Shown here: positions 1 through 14,403 of the stretch, in pieces | Layout of the letters: the number at the start of each line of letters is the position of its first letter | Numbering within the stretch: the stretch's first letter is position 1 | Origin: Gymnorhina tibicen | Taxonomy: Eukaryota > Chordata > Aves > Passeriformes > Artamidae | Length of the DNA: 64,000 bases | Direction of reading: 5' to 3' | NCBI GenBank assembly: GCA_013399875.1 | Contig: VXAZ01009477.1 | Location: forward strand, 62,001-126,000 | Position numbers and translations under genes: made by a program | The notes under the pieces: model-generated | What the model was told of the DNA's origin: nothing | What the model saw: only the letters and a program-made list of their open reading frames with translations | Database searches by the model: none

Positions 1-327
1 CCATTTAACCAAAAACCACCAGAACAGTTTTCCCTTCTTGTTGAAAGCATTGAGTTTGCTCCTACAGAACAAACAAAAACATCTGGCTGTGACAGGTGTT
101 GCACTGTGGATCTCTCTGAGGCATTGGAGTTGATTTATGTATGTCTGGAAACAATTGCAGCTTTTGTAGTTTTCTTTTGATGAATGGTGTCACTGTTGAT
201 GTGGAGACTCAAGAAACCATATTTCCGTTCGCCTTCTTTGTGCTTTGTGCTCAGATGACAGTAAGAGGTATAGCACTACTTGTTTTTAACTAACATACAT
301 AGTTTTGCTATATAAGATCATTCAGGT

Positions 328-388
328 GGACCTGACAAAATCCATATCCTTGTAAGGATATGGACCTGACAAATACATATCCTTGTAA
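328..388. repeat. 34-nt-period duplication with internal palindrome
   Basis: GGACCTGACAAA occurs at 328-339 and 362-373, each followed by near-identical ATATCCTTGTAA. The segment between forms a perfect inverted repeat, CCATATCCTT / AAGGATATGG, with a 2-nt centre at 352-353. Confidence 0.85.
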
Positions 389-2084
389 GTGTTACTGCTT
401 TTCTGGCTGGGATGAGGCTAGGGATCTGCTTTGAAGGTTGCTGTTGTACCCCAGAGACTTGTTCCTTTTGCTACCCGAGCAAAATCTATGGAAATGGTGA
501 AAGCAACTGAATGGGAGAAAGTAGGCAGAATATTCTTGCATTGGGAAAAGATAAAATACTGATTAGTTGTGAAAATGTTGCATTGAGAAAAAGGCTGGCA
601 TCTAGTAACAGTAAGTACTAGCATCCAGCATAGAGCTTCAATTTTGCATTTTTGTTCTCCAGTACTGCCTGCTGAAGAAGAGGATTTGAAGCTGACTACA
701 CTACTTTGAAAACTTAAATTACTGGGTAGTCATATCTCAGAGTGTAAGGGGAAATGAAGGCTTATTCTGCATATACACAATATTTCTGAATTGTCAACTC
801 GGTTGGCAGCATATACCACCCCTGAGAGAAAACATCTGTGGCTGGAGTCAGTAGACCTTTAACTTAATTTGAAAGCACTTTCTCAAACGTGGAATTACTG
901 GCCTAGACTCTAGGAAAGAAACCTTTTTCCCACAACTAACTGCATAGTTGGCATATTTTGGTTTGGACACTGATTCTCAAGAGTGGGAAAATGATTTAAT
1001 TTTATTACTGGGTTAATTACTTCTTATACAACCAGTTCAGAATATACATTTAAAAAGACGAACACTTCCAAATTCAGAAAAAATGAGGCTATTCGGGAAG
1101 TAAGTATTAAGCATGTACACGTTCCTAGATGGGCCACTCCTCATTCATACTAAGGGTGTGTAAATCCATCTGATTAATAAGATTCAGCTTTTAAAAATAA
1201 AATTAGTTTGTGTTTTGAATTTTTCTAACTTCAGCTTCAAGTTATTGGATCTTTGCCTTTGCTGGAAGTTAAGGCAGATCGCTTGAATGAGAAAGGTATT
1301 TTGCTTGTTTATTACTTTCTGTCAAGCTTACTTGCCTTTCAAATGTTTTCATAATAGGTAAGTTTTGCTTTCTAATGTATAAGCATTCAATGACTTTTCC
1401 TATGGAAGGAAATGGGATTGCTGCTGTTAATGACATTAACAAGAGTTCAATGTCTTCCACAAATATTTGAGCGAGGAAACAGCTGAGGTTGATGGATAAT
1501 CTTCACAGAAGCAGAGTTCTAACTGTAAGCAAAAACTGGTTTTGGAACCATGACAATTTTTTTCATGCTGGAAGTTGTTGAGTTCTGTCACAGGTATCCC
1601 TACAGCTTAACTCTGGAATGAGTTCTTCTAATGATCATGTATTTTTTGATATAGCAAATTAATGTTCACATCTGAGTTACGGACAATGGAATTAATAATT
1701 TCAGTGGAACATCAAGTTGGCACTTGCCTGTTAACAAGTTTATTTTCCATGTTTCTTTTTTGTTCTAGACCAAAAAGTACTTACTGCTTATGTTCCACAA
1801 CTTAATTTACCAGTTACCACAAAGCCTTTAAAATCCAAAGTAGGTGCCGATGTATTCGGTGTGATGTATTAGTTAAAATTACAGCAAATTTTGAGTTGCT
1901 ACAATTTATTTAGACAAGGGTCTGAATCAAAATCTTGGATCTAAAACACACCAAGCTTGAGGAGGATTTGGATTCAGATCTAAACTCTGTGGTTTGGGTT
2001 TTTCTTTAATCACATGGTGTTACAAACATCTATTTCATGTTTCTAAGCTGTACCAGCTGTGCAGAGTATTTCCTTGAGCACATT

Positions 2085-2155
2085 GGACTTATTTCTGCAC
2101 AGATGTAAATCAGGAGTAACTTTGCTAAAGTCAGAGCAACTGATGCCAGTAGATG
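2085..2155. repeat. remnant of an ancient amniote interspersed repeat (possible)
   Basis: GATGTAAATCAGGAGTAACT followed by TTGCTAAAGTCAGAGCAACT resembles an old repeat with a consensus of the kind gtaaatcaggagtaactccattgaagtcaat, found widely in birds, crocodilians and turtles. I know the pattern but not a certain family name. Confidence 0.35.
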
Positions 2156-3844
2156 ATGCGTAAGGAAAGGCCTGTGCTGTCCCTATGATGTGTCTCTATG
2201 CTAATAGTATAGAAATTACATGTATTCGTTGCATCAACTTTGGGAAGAAACTGTCTACAAGTCTTTGCACGTACAGGAACACAACGCAGGTGTGTTAGCA
2301 AACATAGAATATAAATGGGTTGGGATGGCTGCTCTGTACAATGGCCATTTGAGACTTCTTTTAAGGTAGTGCTCAGTGCCATTGCTGCATCCTCCTTCCC
2401 ATCTTTCTCCCACCTCACTGGTTTCTTCCAGGCTCTGCTACAACCAATGAATTCTCTTCACACGTTTTGTAGCCATGTCCTGTTGCACCCTGTCAGCTCA
2501 CTGGGTTTGCCATTGTGCTGTTTGCCTCTCACCTTTAAGGCTATCACTCAGCAGCTTTTAAGAACCAACATTATACAAGTATTTCAGGTAAAGAGAATAT
2601 AAGACCTGGATCAAGTGTTGATTTCCACTCCAGCTTTCCCTATTGAATTACATAAAGGTTTCAACCGAACTTGAGCTATGAAGAAACCCAAGCCTTTCTT
2701 TAGGTTGGACAGAGCTTGTAAAAGTCCTGTGTTTTTGTGTCTGTCATTCCCCATCCCTCCATCTTCATTATTCTTGAATGCATATCCAGTTTCAGATTAA
2801 ACTGTGGCTGTTCTTGTGGTATTTCTTGTCCTGGCCAGAAACAGGAACTCTGAGAAGCATTGCTGCAAAGCCCTCTTGTTAAGTATTCCTGTGTCGTTTT
2901 TCAGGCTTGCTGAATCTAATCTTTGTTTTTAGATTCTCACTGGGTGAAAATACAGTACCATTCCTTTACCTGTAGCTTTATTTGGATGTAATTGGTAATT
3001 TTCTGTTTCATCAAAGGAGGGGACTTGACTTAACTGTACTAGTGAAAGTGGTCTGACTTGCACCATATTATACCAGCAAAGAGAAACTGCCTTACAGATT
3101 TGTATTTTCCAAAGATGATATGTGGTCTCTCCACAGCTGCAATTCCCCTGGAGGGAGATGGTCAGACTTCTCATTGGGGGTTGTTCATTCTTGCCTCTTT
3201 GAGCCAAGAACAATATAAACCAGGGTCAGTCAAGGGTAAGATCCGTGCAGTTACCAGTTCAGTAATGCTTAGCATGAAAATATAATCCAGTGAGAGAGCA
3301 AGAGAGAAAACAGTGAGTCCCACAAAATGTCATGTTGCATATTCTATCGGATAGAAGAACCCAGTACTTCAGATGGCTCTGGGCAAGTAGTAAAATAGAG
3401 TGCAAGGAGATGATTAGATCTACAAGCTCTTCTTAAATGAAGTACTGGGTCTTGGCTAAGGAACATACAAATCCTGATACTTTCTTTTAAGTTGCCATTC
3501 AAATTTGTAACTTTGAGGCAGGCAAGGATGAGCAATCATAGACTGCTTCCCCTTGAGAAAAGTAGTATTTCAAAGATTGCAAACAGTGTGAATCCTGGAA
3601 GGAACAGTGGGGATTTTCTTTTTGTGTACAAAAATACATGACTAGGTAAAGTGTTTTGAGAACACAGGTGAATTTGGTAAGATATCAGTTGTTCTTTCAA
3701 TATCTTAAGAGCAGCTTAAGCATGTAACATAGAAAAAGCAAGTCTGTTTTAGCACTGGTTTTTCATTATTTAGGATACATCAAATATTATTCATCAGAGG
3801 TGGATTGGCACTACAATATAAGAAAGATACAAAGGTGTCAGGAA

Positions 3845-4295
3845 ACCTCCAAAGGAGGACTACAAAGATGTTGAAGGGTCTAGAGGGAAGACATGTGAGG
3901 AGCAGCTGAGGTCACTTGGTCCGTTCAGCCTGGAGGAGAGGAGACTGAGGGGAGACCTCATTGCAGTTACAGCTTCCTCCTGAGGGGAAGAGGAGGGGCA
4001 GGCACTGATCTCTTCTCTGTGGTGACCAGGGACAGGACCCAAGGGAATGGCCTCAAGTTGTGTCAGGGAAAGTTTAGGTTGGATATTAGAAAGGTTTTCA
4101 CCCAGGGGGTGGTTGGGCACTGGAACAGGCTACCCAGGGCAGTGGTCACAGCATTGACTCTGACAGAGTTCAAAAAGCATTTGAACAGCACTCTTAGGCA
4201 CATGGTGTGATGCTTGGTCATGTGCAGGGCCAGGAGTTGGACTCAATGATACTTACGGGTCCCTTCCAACTCAGAAAATTCTAGGATTCTATGAT
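3845..4295 (+). mobile_element. CR1 LINE 3'-end fragment
   Basis: About 450 nt typical of a 5'-truncated CR1 copy in sense orientation. It contains the hallmark blocks GTTCAGCCTGGAGGAGAGGA, GGGGAGACCTCATTGCAG, a CACTGGAACAGGCT block followed by CCCAGGGCAGTGGT, and GGGTCCCTTCCAACTC, and it ends with GATTCTATGAT, the usual CR1 3' terminus without a poly(A) tail. Stops and small indels show that it is dead. The 5' limit is approximate. Confidence 0.93.
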
Positions 4296-6924
4296 ATTCA
4301 AGCTGATAACCTGCTGTGCAAGAACACAACTTTGTATAAAAAGTGTTTAGCTTGCATATTACATGTAAACAAAAGAACAGAACTGGGAAAAACTCAAAGA
4401 CAAACATCAACCTACATGGTGGTTGGGGGAACTTGTACAACCCCAAAACTTTAGAGATAGGCACCTTTATAGTTAGGCAGTGGTATACATTCTCTCACGC
4501 TGACAACGAAGGCAGTCCAAGTTAAGGCTTAAATGTTTAAATTAGACTATTCATTGCTCAGAATCAAGTTTCCACCAGACTTACCATTTGCTCTCTCTCT
4601 ACTGGAATTTTATATGTGCTTAACAGTAGGTAACTTTTGGACTCCATCTCCTTTCTATTGTTTGCATCAGGTCACCTGCTCCCTTATTTGGAGTTCAAGA
4701 TTCAGCTTAAAATCTGACATTTGTCTTTACTACTTCTGCAGGAATCATTAAATATAGTCTTAAAATTCACTGGTTGAGTTTATTCATACAATTTTTCTCT
4801 ATTTTTAAATAGTTTTCTGTCACTTCCAGTGCTTGTTTTTGTATTTTCTGGATGTGACATTCCTCTAGCCAAAGGTCAAGGTCTTAGTTGGATTCTTGTG
4901 CAGGGTTGTTTCAGCTGTGCTGAAAGATACTGAACTATCTTGACTGACATGATTTTTAGACTTAGAAATGGTAAAAAGAAAGAAGAATGTTTAGTAACAG
5001 GCAGCAACAATTTATGAAGCTCTGTACACAACACATCTACCTCGTGAAAAAATACTGTATTTGTCTCTTGTTTCTTTAGGTGTTCTTGCACATGAAAACA
5101 TGATACTATGTTTCACCTTCATTTGGACAAGAATGTTATGCTTTTGAGCTAGGCAGAAAGGAGTTGTATGATAAGGGGAGTGTGCTGTGGCCCTTTGTAT
5201 TTGCCTTTTTTAAAGGTTGCAACTGGAACACTGTTGCAAGAAGCAAAGCTTTGACTGGACTGACTTAAGCAATAAGAGTGAGCTGTTCTTTATCATATTA
5301 ATTACAGTTGACTCATGTCACTTTACCTCCCAAAACCAATGATGGTTGGTTGAGATTATATCCAAACCGGTTATAAATTACCAATGAATCAGTAAGAGAA
5401 TATTTTGGGCTGGTACACAAAAACATGTCTTGCTCCATATTTAGTTAGCTTGGGTCCTCTTGTGGTTCAACAATATTTTACAGAAACAAAACATTTTCAG
5501 CTTCAAGCAGAGTCCAGTTTCCTTAATAAAACTCTTAGTGCAAGGAGGGAAAGTTTAGCCAATTTGCAGCTTCATTCCTCTAAGAGCACCTAACAGGCAT
5601 CCATCTTACCTACTCTGTGTTCAAGGCTTCCTACTATCATTTATTTTGATTATCTGAAAGCTGTTGTGATACTAAAAGCATGGTGTGCAGCAGATAAATT
5701 ATGATATCAGCTTCTTGTCGTGCTAATCCTCTCTGCTTTTCCAACTGTGAGAAGAAAAGAGTGAGGTGTTTTTGTATGGAAACCATGATAAGGAACATGT
5801 TCTTCTTGGTTGAAGTGTTTCCTATTTTTCTCATATCAGTTCACAATTTGGTTGAAATCTTGCTGTGGAGAAGCACTGAGGTATAGCTTTTAAACAAATT
5901 TGTGGTAAGGAAAAACATTTAGAAAAACCTTGAAAAATATACCTCTGCCTTAACAGTGTCAGTTTGCTATAGAAACATTAATGTATTATATTTATTCTGT
6001 TTTGATGGATATATTAACAGTGCTATCATTGTTTCTCTATGTCTGACAGCTACATAAAGAAGTATCTGGAAACTGAGGTGCTCCTAAAGCTAAAAACCAC
6101 AAAACTAAATAAAACACTGTGCTAAGCTGACATAGAAAATACAAGTAATTAATGCTTAGCCATAAATAAGCCCTACAGAACTAAAGCAAAAGTCAAGTCT
6201 GTGGCCTTGTTTAGAGCCTGATCTTGTGGCTTTGGCACTTATTTAATGTTTTTCTCTGACTGTATTTTTCATTCATGGTTTATGAGATGCTTTACAAAGA
6301 CAAGTAATGATAGCTTGATTTTTGTTGGGTGAGGTCTAAAGAAGCACTAAGAGATAAAAAGTCTTGTCTGTGATTTAGTCAGTTCATTGTGGGGAGAAAG
6401 AGTACAAATATTGCCTTGGTTTTGAGAAAGACATGGTTATTTTAAGAGGCAAAATTGCAGTTATATACCTCTTACAAACTAAATTATTATTGTTCTCCTC
6501 TACTCTTTTAGGCTGAGAAGTGGAGACCTTGAATCTCCTTGAATAGTCTTTCAGGACTTGCCCTGAAAGAACTAAAAAAACCAATCAGTACCACCCTGTT
6601 CAAAACTTGAGAGAACTAATAGTGTGCAGATTCCAAACAGATTATCCTGTGCTTTTTCCAGGGAACATTATCCTAGATTGCATTAAAAATGACATTCAGT
6701 GAAGGGTTGTTTTTTTTACATTGAAACAAAAGTCATAAAATAGTTTACAAAATATCCTCAAATGTTTTTAACAAGAAAATCCTTGTGCCAGTTTTGAAGG
6801 ATTCATGCTGTTGTCTTGCCATGTCCTTGGTTTGTTAATGAACCGGGCTGATTTCAGCCATGACTAAATCTTATGTATGAAAGACCATTTGGAAGGATGA
6901 CACATGTGGTTAAAAAACAGGAAG

Positions 6925-7030
6925 GAGTTTCTGGAGTCCTGTATTTAATTCCCAGCATTGCCACAGACTTCCTCTTTGACTTTGAACAAGCCACCACATC
7001 TCTGTGACTAAATTAACTGTCTGTAAATCG
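6925..7030 (+). mobile_element. diverged MIR-like SINE (CORE-SINE) fragment
   Basis: Sequence reading GGAGTTTCTGGAGTCCTG, then AATTCCCAGCATTGCCACAG, TTTGACTTTGAACAAGCCAC and AACTGTCTGTAAA follows the MIR consensus order (gag-tcctgg, tcc-agctctgccac, gaccttgggcaagtcac, tcatctgtaaa). Divergence is high, as expected of an ancient amniote SINE. Assigned from remembered consensus only. Confidence 0.65.
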
Positions 7031-10000
7031 ATGCTAGCAGAATTTTTCTCCTTTAATGGCAAGTTGTGGGGAGAATGTATATTTGGGTATCAACTGCAGC
7101 TACAGAGGACTTAAGATTTTTAACTTTCTAAAATGTGAATCCAAGAGAATAGTTTAAAGGTGCAGCCATTTTCTATGGATTGTTTCGACAATGGGAAAAT
7201 ACCACAAAGTATTTGGAGTTGTTTGCATCAGCAATCTGTGGTACTTTGGCACATCTTCCTATCCTACAGATTCATTGCAGAACATACTTTCCTACCTGTG
7301 AACCTGGGTCCAAGACAGTGATAATGACAGATGTGTCAGTCTGTCCTGTGCCCGGTGTGTCAGTCAGCTAATGATGCTGCTTTGAATAAGCTGTGCGTGG
7401 AGCTGTGGTGTAGATTGCAGAGGTGACAGACCTCAGGGAACTTTAATTAACAGAGAGGCCTGGCCCTCAGGTGCTGTAGGAGGTGGCTAAGGATACAAGT
7501 TTAGTGGATGGCACCCAGCAGGTCAAGTGACAGACTATTGACAGAACGATAACTTAGGCTTCAAGTGCAATCTGTTCTAGATGATATGGGACAATTTTTT
7601 TATGACCCCAAGCCTACATCTTAAAGAGAAGAAGGCCTCTCCAGTAGTAAATATGGGCATGCTGAATTCACATAAAACATTTGCTCTCCTGTTTTCTGAA
7701 CATTTAAACAGTGATTTACATTTGCCAAGGTGCCTGAAAAATACCTTTGTTCATCTAGTCAAAGCCATATTCATGACTGAATATATTTACACTGACATTT
7801 GTCATTTTTATCCAGATTACTTTAAATGTGGTTAAGCACTGTCCACAGAGAGCATCCGTAGCCTGTGGTGGGCAGCTTGTAATTCTCCTTAGGTGGTTGG
7901 CAAAGCTCTCCTTAGAGAGAATAGTGGCGAATGAGCAATTGGTCTTAGTCCAGTGACCTCATGTTCCTTTTCTTCAGGTAACAACATAAAGGGAGGTAAG
8001 AATGCCTCAGCATCTGCGGTGGACTATGCTCTTTTTTTCACTGTGAGGCAAATGACAGGAAGCAAAAATTAAGTTTTTTAAAAATGGCATCACTATTTCT
8101 TTTCTTCCTCCCATGTGCATGAGATTTGGTCAAAATTAGGCGTCTGACTGCTGGCTTTCCAGGCCACTACATGCAACAGAGAAACAAAGCTGTGGCTGAG
8201 GCTACTCTGCTTGACCTCACAAGCACTAAAAGACAAAATAAGATTTGTGAAAGCCAGATTCCACACTCTAAGAAAGGCAACAACTTGTAACATGGGAGGA
8301 AGAGGATGTGGAATTGGTGTGATGGGTCTGCCTGTTAGAAGGGGATGGGCTCCTTTAAATATTCTTCCAAATGCTATAATCTGTGCAAAACCATATCAGG
8401 GAGCTATTTTCCACAGTGAAATAGGAAAATATTTCATAGGTGCCACCCCTGTCTGTATTTTGTTGGTCAATTCCACTGCATATAAAAAATATCTGTAACA
8501 TGGGGTAATTACAGGCTTCTAACAAAAATAATCTGAGAGGAAAAGATTCTCTGATTTTTCAAGTATGACTAGAAGCCACAAATATAAAAAATTGCATCAG
8601 AGACTTTGGACTGCAGAAATCTTCACTCTTGAGCTGTAAAAATATGCTGTTTATATAAGCTCTTGGTAAGAGCTGGAACTTGCTGGGCCTTATTCTTTCA
8701 CTTTGTGGGGTGAGAGAAAATATGATTAAAATGAAATACCTCTTTGGAGGTCTGGGGTTTTTTATCTGTTGTATTTTCAAAGTACTTACAAGCATTTTCT
8801 TATCACAAATACAGGGAGTCTAGGCTTCCTCAAGTGTGCAAAAATTAATTCTGATTGCATACCATTAAAAAATCCCCAAACTCTCCAGAATCTGTGATAC
8901 AGGTGATTTTTATTATAAAAGGATCTCAATTCATTGTTACACTCTTATTCTGTGCGTTCTCAGATCCACTATGTTTAAAACCAGTATTTTTACTTTTACA
9001 TCTGAAGTGCAGTAGTCTCCTCTATTGTTGATTCTTCACCTACAACACAGTATGTGTGACTGTCATTACAGCCTTTTTGGGGATTTTTTTGGTACTGCAC
9101 CAACAGTTGTGAGTCTTTGCTCATTGAACTCAAATGGAAGCTCTTCAAATTCTCCTCCATTTGGTTTGTCATCCCTAAGAACTCCTTTTGCTATCAAGAA
9201 ATCTCACACACACGGGTCTGTGGTGGAAAGGGAATAAGGGGTTGTACTGCTATTACAACAATATAACATCCCTAAGATAACTGGGTGATCTTTTAGGACA
9301 GATTTTAAAGCTACTGGCCAACTGGTGTATAGAGGGCAAAGAACTGCAAGGAACTTGAGTTCTGACAAAGAAAGCAGAGGCCACTTAAAATGTGAAACAG
9401 AACTTGGAAAAATTCTTTTATGTCTGGTTTGGATCATGGTTTGTTGACCCCTTTTATCCACTGCTAGATGCACACAAAATTTTGTTTTTCATATTTAAGG
9501 GTTTTTCTTTTGAAAAAGTCCTCATAATAATTAAAAATAAATGGCTTCCTAATGGCTTTTTTCCTTGCAAAACAATGGTTTAAATTAAAGGAAAAATGTT
9601 TTTGCCCAACACACAAACAAACATACAAGAGTTCCATAGAACCCCAAACTTGAGAGGAAATAGAACTGCCAGTGGTTTGAGAAAACCACTAACAGGTTCT
9701 TGTGTCCCTGTGGAAAGTGTTTTTTTTGCATTAGACTGGCTTGTTAAACCCTTGTATATTCCAAATGTGTACTATTAAACCCTTTGCTTTTAGCATGATT
9801 CCTCTTTTTAAAGAGGACAGTATTTAAACCTAGCAACATGTTATTTTAAGAGCAACAGTTTAGCAAGAGCAAAATCTGCCTCCCAGACTCTGCTTCTTTC
9901 TCAAATACTTTGTTCTGAAGGAGCTGATGGCAGTGATAAATGTAAGAGAGTAAGAGCTCTGCAGTTATTGTCAGCAAGTTAGCTTTATGGCTTGGGGATT

Positions 10001-12767
10001 AGACCTTTGATGTCTTATCAAGTTTCTGCCCTGCGTGAATCAGTTGCTTACTTGATTTAAATTATAAAAAGAAATGCTCTGTTGTGATATTGTCTCATAC
10101 TGTGTCTTCGTCATTTGAGATGCCTCTGTGTTCTTTAGTTCCCTAGGAAGAGAAGGCAACCAGCCATATGGAGAGTGGCCAGTTGCCTGCCGATCGTGAT
10201 AGGCACTAAATAGAGTTGCATAGAAATTCAGATGTAGAAAAGCCCTGTTTAACTGAGCCTTTCTGTCCCCCACAAAGGGAGATTGTTCCCTACAAGTCTG
10301 CAATGCAACATCCAGCACTGTTTCACTTTAGCTTTTGAGGGGGTCCCTCTATTTCTTTAATAAACTATTTCCTTTTCGCAAAGGTAAGTGCTTATGAAGT
10401 TTTCTTTTTGACATCCCTCAGTGTAATTGCAGCTGGACTGCTGCTTCAGCATGTGGTGGGTGAGAGCAAAGGTGAGCTGGAAAGGAAGTCCCCCTTTCAT
10501 GATTCCAGGAATAAGCGATACCTTACACTGGAGACGACCATCTAGAAGCTCATTTTCAGGGTTTTGCATGTCCTGTGTGCTGGAGATTTCTGGCATTTGT
10601 GACAGAGGCTTAATCTAATGCGTCTTATTTTGAGTTATAGGTCATTGCCTTTAGTTTTATTGTTTTAAGCTACCTCAGACACTTTAAAGGGTGTGTACTG
10701 ATATTCCTTAATCCTAAAATAAACCCCTCGAATGTAGAAATGCTGATCTGACAGATTTTGTTTGCATTTTAAAATAGCTTTTCAATTTTTTGGAAGCCAA
10801 AGTATTTTTCAGACAAGCGGCCTTTAAACAAGACTGAGAAGTAAAACTTTTCTGTTTTCCCAAGTTGTTGCTGAGGTTATGAAAGACACCAGCCAAACAG
10901 ATTAGCTGTGTCTCAGGAAACTGGCTAACAGGATGGTTGTGCTAGCCCACTTGTGTTCTGAAAGCTGGGTCAGTACTTACGAAAAGCTTAAGTAAACTAG
11001 AGGATAATTCAATACATAGACAATGCATCCCACTGTTTCTCTGTTTATTTTCTCCCTGTGTGACTTCTGGCAACTGAGAAGAAACACTATAAATGACAGC
11101 AACCCGCCAAAGAAAAGATTATGAATAACAATACCACAAGAATGAAGGGCATGAAGTTACCAGTGACTTGGGACAAATGCAGAGCACTGGACATGACACA
11201 ACCAGCAACTAGTGGATTGTAGTACATGCAGAACAGAATATCTTCATATTAGAAACCTTTTCATTTTGAGTTTCAACTTAAATTTATACTAGTTTGTCCT
11301 GTCTCTGGTAACCAAAGGTCTTTAAATCTATAGGTTTTTGACTCTATTGAACGACTATTTTTTGCTGGTAATACTCTGAAACCAAGAGAAGTGATGCCAC
11401 TGGACACTGACAAAATAAAAAGTCTGAGCTCTCTCTAATTAGCAGTTGTGCGTACATACAGATGGTACCACCTTTCTTTCAGCACTATAATGAAGTCTGT
11501 CATGCTTTCTATCCCAGTCTAAAGTTCAGTTTTCAGGCAATGCATACCATCAGTTTCAATACTGTTTGACTTTTTGGATGTTGCAAAATAAAAAACCCCA
11601 GCTTTTTATGTTAAACTGAAGTTAAAAATAACTATAATAAAAACACAGGAAGACTTTTCTTACCGCTGAAAAGTCAGGTAACCTGGTTTTTGGAAGAAAA
11701 TAAAAGGTTGCAGACCATTTGCCCTTACTGAGGTGGACTTTTAATACTTCTAAATACCTACAATATTAAATGTGTTGGCTGTTTTCTGAAGTGAATACAC
11801 TAGGATCAGTTTGGAAAAATAAGTGGTTTCATGAAATATGAAGGAGTCCTGATCTTGGAAATGAATGAATTTAGTCAGATAAAGGGTGTTTTAGGGTCAC
11901 TGAGAGTATTTATCATGTCTTGAAAATTAAGAGCATTATTTTATTTTTAGTTATGTGGTGTCAATGCCAAAACGTTGTTCATACATTGTTTCTGATGATC
12001 AGATTTTGCAGCTTCTGGTGTGACTCATTTGAATTGAGTGCTTTGTGCTTGAAAAGACTATACTGTAGAAGCATTCACATGAAAGGTTCTTCTGAAAGGG
12101 TGATTCACCAGGGCTGAGTGCTACCCAGTAGGAGCCCCAGCCTGCTCCTGTTGGTGTCTGTGTATTTACATTAGTAGGGATGGAACCAGATCCTAGAATT
12201 AAGCTACTGAAGACAATAGCCCTTCAAGAGGTATGGTTGCACTACCCTTAAGCTTCTTTTTAAGACAAAGAGAGGAAAAAAGAGGAGATTTGGACTCCTT
12301 GTTCTTGTAGCATTTTCTGGTATTCATGTGTCCTTCCTTCCTTCAAAGCAAGAAAGAATGTAAGTCACAGTTTGCTTCAGTTTCAGCCTAGTCCTTCCTA
12401 GTTTACATGGCTGCACAACTGAGATGTTTTGCCTTTTTTAGTAATTTGTGAAGCAACAGTAAAAGGAAATGATGGATGTGCTGACATTCACCCCCCCATC
12501 CCTCCATCAATGCAGCAAAGTAGAGGTCACTTTAAAAAAACACCTGTTAAAGCAATAAACATTTAAAAAATAACATGCCAAAGCAAAACATATCAATCAA
12601 AGCACAACCCCGTTTCATAATTTTCTGTGCTGGCCCTACCAAGAGGAGACTGTAGTTTTAGCAGTGAGGCTCTGCTGCACTCCAGGCACTGAAGGAGTAA
12701 AGCACAACACTGTTCTAATTGATAGGTAGGTAACTTGGAGCTGACTTTGAGTACTAATCCTGGGTGA

Positions 12768-12836
12768 TTAAAAAAATATAAAACAACAAACACCACCACA
12801 ACACAAAAAACAAAACCCAACAAACCCAAACCCCAA
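12768..12836. repeat. A/C-rich low-complexity tract
   Basis: About 70 nt almost without G, made of AACAA, ACCAC and AACCC units after a short A run. Simple low-complexity sequence. Confidence 0.75.
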
Positions 12837-13689
12837 CTTCCCACTCAGTGAAATTGCATAGTCTAGCTGTTTATTTCAATCATCCTGGCTAAATTTTGTA
12901 GGGAAAGAGGCTACACGTAAGTTACATATGAAAAGTTTCATGAAGCATAATGAGGCAAAGGTAGTGGTTGTGGGGGGTGCCTTTGTGCAAGGGTTTAACA
13001 CAGTCCTTTTCAATAAGACAGTGTCTCAGCAGGTATTGGAGACAGTTCTGCCTCCTATGTGCCCCTGCAGATGCACAACCTATGGGAGACATTTGATAAA
13101 GTTATTTTCGAAACCTAGACCCCACCTCTGTTTCAGTTGTCTGAAACCTGGGACTTTGAGAGCTTTTCCCCTTTGTTTTTCTTTGACACTATGGGATAGG
13201 TTATTCTCATAGGACTTCAAACAATTACAGGAGAGCTAGTTGATCAGACTCTCCAGCTCATAAGGTAGGATGTTTCTAGGACATGATCTATCTTTTCCAA
13301 GGCAGGTGAATCTTATCCTAAAGCTGCCAATTTCTAGTTTTTCTAGTCTACACAATTAGTTCCACACTATGACACCATGATCGTGGCTTGCTGCCCCAGA
13401 GAGTGCTGCACTCTTGTGGCTGGGCCACTAATTTTTTGTGTAAACTGTGATAATGAACTCTAAAGAACAAATGTTCATTTTCAGATGTTTGAGATAACTT
13501 CATTGAAGTCAGTAATCTGCTCGCTTGTCTGGTAGGGGACTATAATGGGAAGATTTTGATACACACCAAGAACCCTTACCACTGAGGAGAGACAGAAATG
13601 TTTTGATGAGATTCTTTGTTGTAAGTGCAAATGGCCTTGCCCACTGTAATAGCAAGCATGGGCATGTTTTGGCTCTTCAGAATCATATC

Positions 13690-14075
13690 TGATTAGTCAC
13701 AGAACTGCGGAATGTGTCAGGTTGGAAGGGACCACAGGGGGTCATCTGGTCCAACCTTGCTGCTCAAGCAGGGTTGTCCTAGAGCACATTGCACACGATT
13801 GCATCCAGATGCTTCTCGAATATCCCCAGTGAGGGAGACTCCACAGCCTCTCTGGACAATCTCTTCCAGTGCTCAGTCACCTGCACAGTGAAGTTCTTCC
13901 TTATGTTCAGGTGGAGCTTCCTGTGCATCAGTTTCTGCCCATTGCCTCTTGTCCTATTGCTTGGCACCACTGAGAGGAGCCCAGCTCCATCCTCATGACA
14001 CCCACCTTTAGGTATTTATACACATTAATGAGGTCTCCTCTCAGTCGCTTTTGCTTAAGGCTGCACGGGCCCAGT
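13690..14075 (-). mobile_element. CR1 LINE 3'-end fragment
   Basis: On the minus strand this is the 3' part of a CR1 element. On the + strand it reads CACAGAACTGCGG, GGTTGGAAGGGACCAC, then CATCTGGTCCAACC, AGCAGGGTTGTCCTAGAGCA, CAGCCTCTCTGGACAATCT and ATGAGGTCTCCTCTCAG, in the order seen in many avian CR1 copies. The terminal ATTCTATGA-like repeat is degraded, so the copy is diverged. The start of truncation is near GGGCCCAG at about 14075. Confidence 0.93.
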
Positions 14076-14403
14076 GTGTGATGGCTTCTGTGTAAATTCC
14101 TCCATGCAAGCTTAACCTTTATGGTGATGTCCTGTATGTTTGTAAACAAAAGGAGCTCTGGGTTTGTCATGGAACAGTCATTAAGGACCGTTTTGCTCCG
14201 GTGGGACAGCACAAGATGAACAAATCTGTTAAAGATAGGTTGAGTACAGCAGTTACACACTGGGTATTTTGCAGGTAACTTCTGGTTCTTTTCTAAATAA
14301 CAAGGATAAGGAGAACTTAAGTTTTACATCCATTTCAGTGCTAGAGCTGAATGCCTTCCCATGACATTGGGATGAGAGTAGAGTTTGTTCTCTAAATATA
14401 CTT

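Noticed and set aside
4019..4210. Open frame reading WNRLPRAVV and LTEFKKHLNSTL
   Set aside because: This is translated CR1 3'-end sequence, not a host gene.
13779..14260. Minus-strand open frames near 14 kb
   Set aside because: They are CR1 tail sequence and its flank.
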